Shown: positions 1 through 6,156 of the stretch, piece by piece
Position numbering within the stretch: the first letter of the stretch is position 1
Layout of the letters: the number at the start of each line of letters is the position of its first letter
Source of the DNA: Rhodopirellula sp.
GTDB lineage: Bacteria > Planctomycetota > Planctomycetia > Pirellulales > Pirellulaceae
DNA: 11,793 nucleotides
Assembly (NCBI GenBank): GCA_003513555.1
Contig: DOPG01000341.1
Location: 542-12,334 of the forward strand
Reading direction: 5' to 3'
Notes under the pieces: generated by a model
Seen by the model: the letters and a program-made list of their open reading frames with translations, nothing else
Databases searched by the model: none
Told to the model about the DNA's origin: nothing
Translations under genes and position numbers: made by a program

Positions 1-24
1 GTTTTCTCGCAATCAGTTAGATGT

Positions 25-91
25 GCGAGTGGGGTGGCCATACCGAAGTATCGGCCCGCCGACTTTAACTACGGGTTTCCACCCCGTTGGC
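25..91. other. Putative structured element (three-way-junction-like fold)
   Basis: Seen directly: GGGGTGG at 31-37 is the exact reverse complement of CCACCCC at 79-85, and the stem can continue with wobble and A-U pairs at 28-30/86-88 and a GC pair at 25-26/90-91. Inside it are a hairpin at 38-54 (CC-ATAC, CGAA tetraloop, GTAT, one bulged C, GG) and a second hairpin with CCCG at 55-58 pairing with CGGG at 72-75. Together they make a closing stem with two arms. I do not recognise a known riboswitch or RNA family. It could be a cis-regulatory RNA, an intergenic inverted repeat, or a transcription stop for a gene beyond the left edge; no U-tract follows. Two frames across it are open from the window edge (frame 1 to TAA at 103, frame 2 to TAG at 92), so it could also be the 3' end of a coding region. 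Confidence 0.35.
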
Positions 92-105
92 TAGTACAGC
101 AATAA

Positions 106-332
106 TCCACTTGCTCACCTCCTTTCAAAACGGTTCGACGATTCTCGGCCCGGGTGCCAACCAGAAAGAGCCGTTCCTCGTACTAAAAAGTCTTTCGCGA
201 CGCGTTATCGCGAACCGACAAACTCATTATCCTTACCGGTCAAATGATCGGCAAGAGAAAAAAGCTGCCACTTTTGAGACGTGGACTTCAGCGATGGGGT
301 TCGCCGAAACCGTTGTTTAAGACCAGTATTTA
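106..332. other. Apparently non-coding stretch
   Basis: No convincing gene was found here. A frame from a TTG at 87 to a stop at 318-320 exists, but it has no ribosome binding site and its translation has no recognisable domain, signal or membrane segment. Together with bases 1-105 and 333-372 this is the spacer beyond the 3' end of the 71-residue minus-strand gene. Confidence 0.5.
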
Positions 333-356
333 TTTCCGAATGTTTTTTTTCGGAAA
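333..356 (-). terminator. Weak hairpin after the 71-residue gene
   Basis: TTTCCGAA at 333-340 is the perfect reverse complement of TTCGGAAA at 349-356, with an 8-base T-rich loop. It lies 17 bases past the stop codon of the minus-strand gene at 373-588, a typical place for a terminator. Against this, the stem is A/T rich and the minus-strand tail (TAAATA) is not a true U-tract, so termination activity is uncertain. Confidence 0.35.
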
Positions 357-372
357 ATTATGGCTTTTTCAG

Positions 373-588
373 TTAGCTGCCCGGTTTGTCGATCTCGTAA
401 AGCACAATGATTAATACATCCCCCGCGGCAAATGAATTCAGGGGACCATCGCTGTTGCCATTTTGGGAGGTCAGGTTTCCGTTGATAGAGAGCACTCTCG
501 CTCCACTTTTTCGCATCCAGCGGTTGATTTGCTTTTCCATTTCTTCGAGTTCGTTGTCGACACTTTTGAAAATTTTAACTTGTTGCAT
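373..588 (-). CDS. Small conserved-looking hypothetical protein, 71 aa
   Basis: This is an ATG-to-TAA frame of 71 residues with no signal peptide or membrane helix. The N-terminal half (about residues 4-30) is charged and predicted helical (KIFKSVDNELEEMEKQINRW), followed by a short beta-like stretch (ARVLSINGN), a Ser/Asn-rich linker and a hydrophobic beta strand (DVLIIVLYE) before a polar tail. The layout suggests a small cytoplasmic alpha/beta protein. Amphipathic periodicity and ordinary codon use argue that it is real rather than a shadow. I have an unverified impression of similar short hypotheticals in other Pirellulaceae and assign no function. It lies 157 bases downstream of the 916-residue gene on the same strand but is separated from it by a strong hairpin, and has its own extended -10 candidate at 623-631. 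No clear Shine-Dalgarno precedes the ATG. A plus-strand frame over the same bases (463-765) looks like a shadow. Confidence 0.7.
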   Translation of the reverse strand: MQQVKIFKSVDNELEEMEKQINRWMRKSGARVLSINGNLTSQNGNSDGPLNSFAAGDVLIIVLYEIDKPGS

Positions 589-622
589 GGGACATTCTCA
601 GCGCTGGGGAAATGTTTTACGG

Positions 623-631
623 ATCATAGCA
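623..631 (-). promoter_or_regulatory. Candidate extended -10 promoter for the 71-aa gene
   Basis: On the minus strand the bases read TGCTATGAT, an extended -10 (TGn plus TATGAT, five of six matches to TATAAT). Transcription would begin near 616, giving a leader of roughly 28 bases before the ATG at 588. No good -35 is present at the usual distance, which an extended -10 can tolerate. Assigned by eye only. Confidence 0.3.
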
Positions 632-668
632 GCCGTTGCCCTCGAAACACATTGGGAACCAAGACAGT

Positions 669-694
669 GCGGCGCACTGCAAACGGTGCGCCGT
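669..694 (-). terminator. Strong GC-rich hairpin between two minus-strand genes
   Basis: CGGCGCAC at 670-677 pairs perfectly with GTGCGCCG at 686-693. The pairing extends inward through a wobble (678/685) and a G-C pair (679/684) to a CAAA tetraloop, and outward by one wobble. It lies about 50 bases past the stop of the 916-residue gene and about 80 bases before the ATG of the 71-residue gene. No U-tract follows on either strand, so it may stabilise the 3' end of the upstream transcript or act in factor-dependent termination rather than be a classical intrinsic terminator. Confidence 0.45.
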
Positions 695-745
695 CGCTAG
701 TTTCCGAGCAAGTTCGCTTTTCATCGGTTCTGAAAAACAAATATC

Positions 746-3496
746 CTAGCGTCGGTTCGGAATAGCCGGGACCGCATCTGCGATAGGTCTTATCATGGGG
801 CTGGGGGGGATTTTTGCAGGCTCCCAGATTCTTAGTTCAACGTCGTCGATGGTGGCTTCCCCACCACCGATCACCTCAAACATCACGTGGACCTCTGTCT
901 CTTCGGTTGCTTGTCGATACAAACGTACGGTCGCCCAATCTGCCTGTCCACGTATCAAGATTCCCATGGGCTGTCCGCCAATGCTGTCGTACATGAGTAG
1001 ACCTTGATGAGGTGCCCCAAAGCCAAGTGTCCGTATCTTGGCGTCAATTCGAATGGCACGGCCAGCAGATACACGCACTGATGGACTTTGAATTTGAACA
1101 ACCGTTCCTTCATAGCCACCAGGGAGGGGTTCATCTGATAGCGAGGTGACGCGGGCACGCAGCGCACCGGGGCCTTCGTAAGCACCTCGTGTGATATGCA
1201 GTAGTTCGCTTTGGGCAGTGGTGGTCAGGCGTTTGCCAAAGGACCAGCGCTCACTGCCAATCAGGTCTTTGGTATCAAGGTTGCCGCTGGTCAGCAGATT
1301 ACGACCCCATCCAAGGTCGTCCATCAGCGGACGCCAAATGGTTTGGATTTCCGAGGCACCCATATTCACTGGTGGGCAGCTGACTCGCATCGGCCAGTTC
1401 GGCATCAGTGCTTCGGCAAGTTGCCACTCGCTTCTCATCGCCCACGCATCGGCGCGGCATGCCATTCTGAGCGTGCTGTCGATATCTCCTGAACGAAACA
1501 TTGGTTCCGCTTCCGCGAGTGTCTGTTGAGCCACACCCGTGAGATTGGAAACGGCTTGTCGGTTTACTGCCCGCGTTGCCGTAGCGGTTTGCCAATGTTG
1601 GGAGCTCTGTTCGACCAAGTTCCTGGCTAATTGCCATCGGTCTAACGCTGCTTGCCGTGCAAAGCGTTGTGACGACAGGCTAGCGTGGCCGCCCATCGAA
1701 GGGTCGCTACTTAAAATCAGAATTTCGGTTGCATCGGGAGAGACGATTCTCAGCCGTGTGCCCGACGGTGTTAATTCAGGTGTGATGCGTTCAGCGGAAA
1801 AATGCGTCAGTCTCCACGCGGTTTTGGCTGCGTCTGCAGGCGTCAAAAGAATATCCAGCGTCTTTCCATCACCGGCAAGTACCTCAGAACCTCGATGTGC
1901 GGTTGAGGTGGCTATCAACAAGTCGGTTTGATTGGTTGCCAATCGTGTGCAGTGATAATTTGCTCCGGCCAATGGGGGCGGCGTCATGGGCGTGGCAGAT
2001 ATCACCCACGGACTGATCATCGCAATCATGCGATTGACGTAACTGAGGGCCATCGCTCTTTGTTCGTCCAGTGAAGTCCCCGATGTCAATGAGCGAGAAG
2101 AGCGGAACAGGATGGCTGTAGGGGTGACTTCCAGACTTCGCATTGCTTGTAGCCACATGGCGTGCCAATGGAACCGTTGTGGTTCAGGTGCGCCGATCGC
2201 TTCCGCAATGGCTTCTACTTGTCGTAGCATTGTTTGCGGGGGCATACTGACGATTCCCACCGCGACGGGAATTCGGTCCCCCAGTTTTCGCCGCCTTTGT
2301 ATCATCTGCGCCAACTCCTCGTCACCGCTCAAGCCTCTGACGCGATGCGGCAAGTCCTCGATGATGGCATTCAGTAAGGACGCATAGTCCCGCCAGGATT
2401 CTGAGGGCGCACCGATAATGGGGCGTTGCCAGCGACTGGGCCATTTTTTCAAACGTTGAATAGTTTGAGTGGTGTCGTCGACCTGCCGGCTATCCAATGC
2501 CGTCCCCGCGCCGATGTACCAACCAACAATCGGTTCCAGTAATGCTTGGATGTCTGGGTTCGGTGAGGTGGGTGGCGGCGCATAAATCAAGACACGCGAG
2601 CGGATCGCTTCGCTGAGAATGTCAGCGTCTGGTGGCTTGGATAGCAGAACAGCGTCAAATCCGAGCGAGCGAATCCAAGATAATGGTTCACCGTTATGCT
2701 CCAGGATGCGTGTTATCTTTCCTGGTTCGAAAGCACTGGCCGCCAAACGCGAATTCTCGAGTTGACTCTGCTGTCCCGGTCGCATGCTCAAGACCGTTGT
2801 TTCTGTTGGACGATTCCCGGTGGCAATGCCTTCCCTAACCGGGATCAATCCATTCACTCTTAAGTTATCGATCCGTAAAGCCGAACGTCCAGCACCGCTG
2901 TAGGCGTTAATTACAACTCCATCAACGTAAGCATCCTGAAGATCTGCCTTACTTCCGTATTTAGTTCGAACAGCGACCGACTTGAGACGTAACTCCCGTT
3001 CAATCGCTCCGATACCGATGGAAGCGAATTCACTGGGAGATTGATAACTTGCACCGTAGACGACTACCGAAACGGGGCGGCTGGTATCGGGGTCAATCAA
3101 ATAGGGATAGCGAACCCGCAGGCCAATTTGTGCGCCGCTTTTCGCACTCATCACCGAAACGGTTGCGGTCAGGTCGTCGAGAGGTTGCACGGGTTCGATA
3201 GGGTACACCAGCAATGCTTCCGTGCCATTGCCCGATAGCAGCGTCACGTTTTCACAGGCGCCGGCATTTACTCCACCGTCAGCTAAGTGTCCCTGTGAGG
3301 TCACGCGAGCTTCACAGTCAGAGCCTTGCAAGTGCCAGCGAGGGGGATAAGCGTCTAACGAGTCGTAGAGCTGCGCGCTCGCAGCCGTAGCAAATAGCCA
3401 AGTCAACCCAGCTATCCAACCACAGGCAATACGCAAGGCTTGCCGAAGTTGCATGTTTGGCAGCCTTTCAAAGAATCCGAGCTGAAGGAATGACAT
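746..3496 (-). CDS. Large exported multidomain protein of unknown function, 916 aa
   Basis: A hydrophobic segment at about residues 22-39 followed by Ala-Ser-Ala at 39-41 predicts Sec signal-peptidase I cleavage before Gln42, so the protein is probably periplasmic or outside the cell. Residues 43-217 look like a beta-sandwich. Residues 250-500 alternate strands and helices in a TIM-barrel-like manner (for example DAVLLSKPPD, RVLIYAPPP, PVAVGIVSMP, TAILFRSS). Residues 510-600 are beta-rich, 605-700 helical, and 730-893 form a second beta-rich module ending in IDDVELRIWEP, as carbohydrate-binding CBM4/9-like modules often do. The layout resembles a glycoside-hydrolase-like enzyme, but I cannot name a family or catalytic residues. 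Two starts are plausible: ATG at 3496 (AGAGG 10 bases upstream) and ATG at 3454 (GAAAGG 9 bases upstream). The second gives a more canonical 27-residue signal peptide with a short basic n-region. Confidence 0.85.
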   Translation of the reverse strand: MSFLQLGFFERLPNMQLRQALRIACGWIAGLTWLFATAASAQLYDSLDAYPPRWHLQGSDCEARVTSQGHLADGGVNAGACENVTLLSGNGTEALLVYPIEPVQPLDDLTATVSVMSAKSGAQIGLRVRYPYLIDPDTSRPVSVVVYGASYQSPSEFASIGIGAIERELRLKSVAVRTKYGSKADLQDAYVDGVVINAYSGAGRSALRIDNLRVNGLIPVREGIATGNRPTETTVLSMRPGQQSQLENSRLAASAFEPGKITRILEHNGEPLSWIRSLGFDAVLLSKPPDADILSEAIRSRVLIYAPPPTSPNPDIQALLEPIVGWYIGAGTALDSRQVDDTTQTIQRLKKWPSRWQRPIIGAPSESWRDYASLLNAIIEDLPHRVRGLSGDEELAQMIQRRRKLGDRIPVAVGIVSMPPQTMLRQVEAIAEAIGAPEPQRFHWHAMWLQAMRSLEVTPTAILFRSSRSLTSGTSLDEQRAMALSYVNRMIAMISPWVISATPMTPPPLAGANYHCTRLATNQTDLLIATSTAHRGSEVLAGDGKTLDILLTPADAAKTAWRLTHFSAERITPELTPSGTRLRIVSPDATEILILSSDPSMGGHASLSSQRFARQAALDRWQLARNLVEQSSQHWQTATATRAVNRQAVSNLTGVAQQTLAEAEPMFRSGDIDSTLRMACRADAWAMRSEWQLAEALMPNWPMRVSCPPVNMGASEIQTIWRPLMDDLGWGRNLLTSGNLDTKDLIGSERWSFGKRLTTTAQSELLHITRGAYEGPGALRARVTSLSDEPLPGGYEGTVVQIQSPSVRVSAGRAIRIDAKIRTLGFGAPHQGLLMYDSIGGQPMGILIRGQADWATVRLYRQATEETEVHVMFEVIGGGEATIDDVELRIWEPAKIPPSPMIRPIADAVPAIPNRR

Positions 3497-3884
3497 TGAT
3501 GATTGACCTCTGAGCTAGTGAGGGAAACAATCCCGACAACGCTTCGGAATCGCTCCCCGCGAACTCTCTCCCAGGCGTGCAAAGTTCTAGGTGTGTGGTG
3601 AAAGCGACGTGGTGTTGAAAAAACTCCACACAGAGTTGCTAGCCTCCGCCGCCGGCCTAAGTCCATTCTGTACCAACATTTAGAGTGCAAAGCCAAGTCG
3701 AAACGCCGTTGCTTTTTGTCAACGCTCGTTTTTTTTTGAAATCGTGGTTTTCGTGCTTTAAGTACTTTTCAGCAAAGGGTTTAAGTGGCTGGCGTGGATC
3801 TGCTGCCGAGATTTCGGCACCGCAGATGCAACGGATGTCAATCGAACAAACAAGCCACATGTAGACCTATCGGAGCAACTCTGG
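3497..3884. promoter_or_regulatory. Divergent intergenic region
   Basis: This 388-base spacer separates the minus-strand 916-residue gene from the plus-strand 96-residue gene and must hold the promoter of each unless they are read from outside. I found TTGACA-like -35 boxes on the minus strand at 3717-3722 and 3836-3841, but neither has a good -10 at 16-18 bases, so no promoter is placed. Other visible items are a T9 run at 3729-3737, an 8-base palindrome AAGTACTT at 3760-3767, a 7-base inverted repeat (TGTGTGG 3592-3598, CCACACA 3626-3632) and the long hairpin at 3798-3827. Minus-strand frames here have no family resemblance and are taken as chance. Confidence 0.5.
3798..3827 (+). promoter_or_regulatory. 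Hairpin in presumed leader of the 96-aa gene
   Basis: ATCTGC (3798-3803) plus TGCCGA (3804-3809), a GATT loop (3810-3813), then TCGGCA (3814-3819), a two-base CC bulge and GCAGAT (3822-3827) make a 12-pair stem with one bulge. It ends 57 bases before the ATG of the plus-strand gene at 3885, so it would sit in its 5' leader if transcription starts upstream. No U-tract follows, which argues against a simple terminator. It could be a leader regulatory structure or a protein-binding inverted repeat in DNA. Confidence 0.4.
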
Positions 3885-4175
3885 ATGCCTAACGCTATCG
3901 GATCCACCAAGAAGATTAACGACGAGACCCCCATCGAGCTGCAGGAGATGGCGAAGGCGATTGAGTTGCTCCCAGCCCGCTACCAAAAAACTGTGGCACC
4001 TGCCATGCAGCGAGTTGTGCAGTGCAGCACACGTCGCCGCAGAATCCTCAACCTTGTTCAGGAAGCGTTGTCTCAGCTCCGGCTCGACATGAAATACTTG
4101 ATCTTCGACCTCGAAGCGACGCGACGGGAACGGGATGAGTACAAGCAGATGCTGGAAGAAGATGGACGCCTGTAA
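3885..4175 (+). CDS. Small helical, basic conserved protein, 96 aa
   Basis: The ATG at 3885 is preceded by GGAG at 3872-3875, 9 bases upstream, and the frame ends at TAA. The product is 96 residues, with no signal peptide or membrane segment, and is almost wholly predicted helical. Residues 11-45 form an amphipathic helical part (ETPIELQEMAKAIELLP, then YQKTVAPAMQRVV). An Arg cluster follows at 50-53 (RRRR), then a long coiled-coil-like helix at about 54-92 rich in Leu, Arg and Glu (LNLVQEALSQLRLDMKYLIF). The basic patch next to a heptad-like helix would suit nucleic-acid binding or oligomerisation, but that is inference. I have an unverified recollection of near-identical short proteins in other Pirellulaceae. 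It stands alone on the plus strand between minus-strand genes, with a hairpin in its presumed leader. Confidence 0.8.
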   Translation: MPNAIGSTKKINDETPIELQEMAKAIELLPARYQKTVAPAMQRVVQCSTRRRRILNLVQEALSQLRLDMKYLIFDLEATRRERDEYKQMLEEDGRL

Positions 4176-4215
4176 GCAGGCCCCTGATGCTATTGTGGGT
4201 TGTTCGTGTCTGATT

Positions 4216-4268
4216 TCAGCGAATCGTCAAAACACATCGTAGTCATCGACGAAAGGATGCTTCGCTGA
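4216..4268. terminator. Imperfect long hairpin in convergent gap
   Basis: TCAGCGAA (4216-4223) pairs with TTCGCTGA (4261-4268), and the adjoining TCGTC (4224-4228) pairs with GACGA (4248-4252), leaving an 8-base bulge on the 3' side and a 19-base loop. It begins 41 bases after the stop of the plus-strand 96-residue gene. It may act as a 3'-end structure. The absence of a U-tract and the large bulge keep the terminator call weak. Confidence 0.3.
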
Positions 4269-4429
4269 CGTGGTGTCGTCAAATTGCGATTTGGTTAAAG
4301 AGTGACGTGTCTTTTGTGCTGCATTGACGTCACTGCCCCTTGGTGACGGGAGTCGTGGCCGACCTGTCAGTAAAAATGTCGCCTGCCGACAACCAAAGAA
4401 GCAAGCTGACGAAGTGTTCACGAACAGCC

Positions 4430-4460
4430 CCAAAACACCTGACCCGCCAAAACACCTGAC
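4430..4460. repeat. Tandem 14-bp direct repeat, 17-bp period
   Basis: CCAAAACACCTGAC occurs at 4430-4443 and again exactly at 4447-4460, separated by three bases. A shorter relative (CAAAACAC) occurs at 4228-4235. It lies about 40 bases past the 3' end of the minus-strand DUF1501 gene. Two copies could be a local duplication or a paired binding site. Confidence 0.7.
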
Positions 4461-4500
4461 TCTCTGTATCGCAGTGGTCGGTAAGTGGCCGAGAGCAGTG

Positions 4501-5907
4501 TCAACGGAGTAGCTGAGGTATAACCCGGCCGTGCACATCCGTAAGCCTTCGGTTGATGCCGTTGTGATAAAAGCTCAGGCGAGTATGGTCGATGCCTAGC
4601 AGGTGCAGTGCAGTTGCATGCAGGTCGTAGCTGTAGGTTGGAGACTCAACCGCGTTGGCCCCTAGTTCATCAGTTGCGCCAAAGCCGACTCCACCGCGTA
4701 CTCCACCGCCCGCCATCCATGCGGTGAAGGCACCTGCATTATGATCGCGTCCGAGCGCTGTGCCACCCTGCGAGGCGGGTTGGCGGCCAAACTCAGTTGT
4801 GCAGATGACCAGAGTCTCATCGAGCATTCCCCTCTGTTTGAGGTCTTTAAGTAACGCTGATGCGCCAGTGTCCAGCACTGTACCCCAGTAGCCGTGATCG
4901 CGGGGCAAGTCTTCATGGCTGTCCCAGTTAGGGCGTATTTTTCGCGCGGTGGTGTTTTCTGCACCACAGTATATCTGTACAAAACGAACACCTTTTTCGA
5001 CCAGTCTGCGTGCTAGCAGGCACTGACGTCCAAAAGCTCCCGTGTCTTCGGCGTCGATACCATACATGCGTTGTATTTGTTCGGTTTCATCTGAGATTTC
5101 GGTCACTCCGGGCGCGCTGAGCTGCAGTCGTGCTGCAAGTTCATAAGCTTTGATGCGGGCATCCAGCTCCGTATTTCCCGGGCGTGTCTTTTGATGAATT
5201 TTATTCAGGTGATTCAGGAACGCGAGGCCATCGCGATCAGCGGCTGGCGTGGCGAGGTGGAAGTCAGTCGGTGGGAACAAGTCAGCGATCGGTTGAGCTG
5301 GGTTTGAGGTGTCCAAAGTAGTCGCTTGATGAGTGGCTGGCAGAAAACCGGCACCCCAGTTGACGGTTCCTCCGGGGGGTAGGCCTCCGGGATCTGGTAA
5401 CACGACGAAGTCAGGTAAGTTTTCTGATTCACTGCCCAGTCCATAGGTGACCCAGGAACCCATGCTGGGAAAGCCCGGAAGTGTGAATCCTGTGTTCATC
5501 ATGAAGCAGGCGGGACCGTGCAACGCGGTTTTGCTGTGCATCGAATAAATGAAAGACATGTCGTCGATGCAACTTGCCAGTCTCGGGAAAAGGTCGCTAA
5601 TCCAAAGTCCTGATTCACCGTGCTGGCGAAATTTCCAATGGCTGCCACGGCAGTTTCCAGGCTTGGAAGCGAAAAACTGCATTTTTCCTTCAGGGTCAAA
5701 GGGAGTCCCGTTACGCTTTTGCAACTCGGGTTTGTGGTCAAAGGTGTCTACCTGACTCATTCCGCCAGGACAGAATATTTGGATGACGCGTTTTGCCCTG
5801 GCTTGGTGGTGGGACTGGCCGGGGGATTCCTGGTTTAGCATGGCTGACAACGCGAACGCCCCAAACCCTCCACCAGTCGTCTTGAGAAAATTGCGTCGTG
5901 TGGTCAT
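4501..5907 (-). CDS. DUF1501 family Tat-exported protein (copy B), 468 aa
   Basis: Belongs to DUF1501, exported proteins abundant in planctomycetes and related to the alkaline-phosphatase/sulfatase fold. The reaction is unproven; phosphate or sulfate ester hydrolysis is only a fold-based guess. The N-terminus carries a twin-arginine leader (TRRNFLK at residues 3-9, then a Gly/Ala-rich hydrophobic stretch), which suggests export of the folded protein. Candidate metal or active-site segments in family order are SQVDTFD at 51-57, NWDSHEDL at 327-334, TTEFGRQP at 370-377, GRDHN at 386-390, YDLHATALHLLGIDH at 427-441 and DVHG at 457-460. Length is normal and the frame is intact, ending LTDVHGRVIPQLLR as in relatives. 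It is the last gene of the minus-strand run, 249 bases after the 1012-residue PSD1-type gene. No clear Shine-Dalgarno precedes the ATG, but the Tat motif right after Met fixes this start. Confidence 0.93.
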   Translation of the reverse strand: MTTRRNFLKTTGGGFGAFALSAMLNQESPGQSHHQARAKRVIQIFCPGGMSQVDTFDHKPELQKRNGTPFDPEGKMQFFASKPGNCRGSHWKFRQHGESGLWISDLFPRLASCIDDMSFIYSMHSKTALHGPACFMMNTGFTLPGFPSMGSWVTYGLGSESENLPDFVVLPDPGGLPPGGTVNWGAGFLPATHQATTLDTSNPAQPIADLFPPTDFHLATPAADRDGLAFLNHLNKIHQKTRPGNTELDARIKAYELAARLQLSAPGVTEISDETEQIQRMYGIDAEDTGAFGRQCLLARRLVEKGVRFVQIYCGAENTTARKIRPNWDSHEDLPRDHGYWGTVLDTGASALLKDLKQRGMLDETLVICTTEFGRQPASQGGTALGRDHNAGAFTAWMAGGGVRGGVGFGATDELGANAVESPTYSYDLHATALHLLGIDHTRLSFYHNGINRRLTDVHGRVIPQLLR

Positions 5908-6156
5908 TGGTTTCTGGTTTGCTAGAAAAGCGGTTAGCTGAACGTGTGATTCACAATTCGTGTTGTGTGTCGCAGGAGTGCAGGTATTGGATGGCGGTAA
6001 GTTGCAATCATTGCACTTAGATTCATGGCCTGATTTGTCAAGCTGGATCGATCAAGTCGACTTGTTTCAAGGGTGAGAACTTCATTCGTGCGTCGACGCA
6101 GTCATGCCGAGATCAGGCTTGGGTGGCATTTCCACCGCTCGTGCTGACTCTCAGCG
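5908..6156 (-). promoter_or_regulatory. Spacer with candidate promoter and palindromes
   Basis: This 249-base gap precedes the copy B DUF1501 gene. On the minus strand a perfect TTGACA lies at 6036-6041 with a weak -10 (TAAGTG, 6014-6019) after a 16-base spacer. Two palindromes flank it: CAAGTCGACTTG at 6053-6064, upstream of the -35, and TGCAATCATTGCA at 6003-6015, touching the -10 and probable start. That placement suits operators. A short hairpin (GGTGG 6122-6126, CCACC 6132-6136) lies about 20 bases after the stop of the preceding gene. The DUF1501 gene may therefore have its own promoter besides read-through. Confidence 0.35.

Larger units (their letters stand above)
4176..4500. other. 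Convergent intergenic region with short repeats
   Basis: This 325-base gap lies between the 3' ends of the 96-residue gene and a DUF1501 gene, so it should hold terminators for both, but no classical stem plus U-tract is visible. It holds an imperfect hairpin at 4216-4268, a perfect 8-base palindrome TGACGTCA at 4325-4332 among several TGACG words, and a 14-base direct repeat at 4430-4460. A minus-strand frame ending at 4227 (last residues KHPFVDDYDVF) has protein-like codons near its end but no recognisable family; a decayed gene fragment cannot be excluded. Confidence 0.5.

Noticed and set aside
1..105. Plus frames 1 and 2 open from the left edge (stops at 103-105 and 92-94), possible 3' end of a gene
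   Set aside because: Each is about 30 codons, the two compete, neither resembles a known C-terminus, and the same bases fold into a tight structure. Not listed as a CDS.
87..320. 77-residue plus-strand frame from a TTG
   Set aside because: No ribosome binding site, no recognisable domain or motif, and a composition like random frame; it starts inside the folded element at 25-91.
3706..3737. CGTTG/CAACG hairpin followed by nine T, resembling a plus-strand terminator
   Set aside because: The stem is only five pairs, the T-run starts four bases later, and there is no plus-strand gene upstream for it to terminate.
3657..3860. 67-residue minus-strand frame between the divergent genes
   Set aside because: No ribosome binding site, no domain, and it crosses the T9 run and the 3798-3827 hairpin; best read as chance.
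4227..4538. 103-residue minus-strand frame overlapping the end of the DUF1501 gene
   Set aside because: Overlaps the DUF1501 3' end out of frame, is Cys/Ser-rich and has no family resemblance. Only its last 20 or so codons look gene-like, too little to call a pseudogene.
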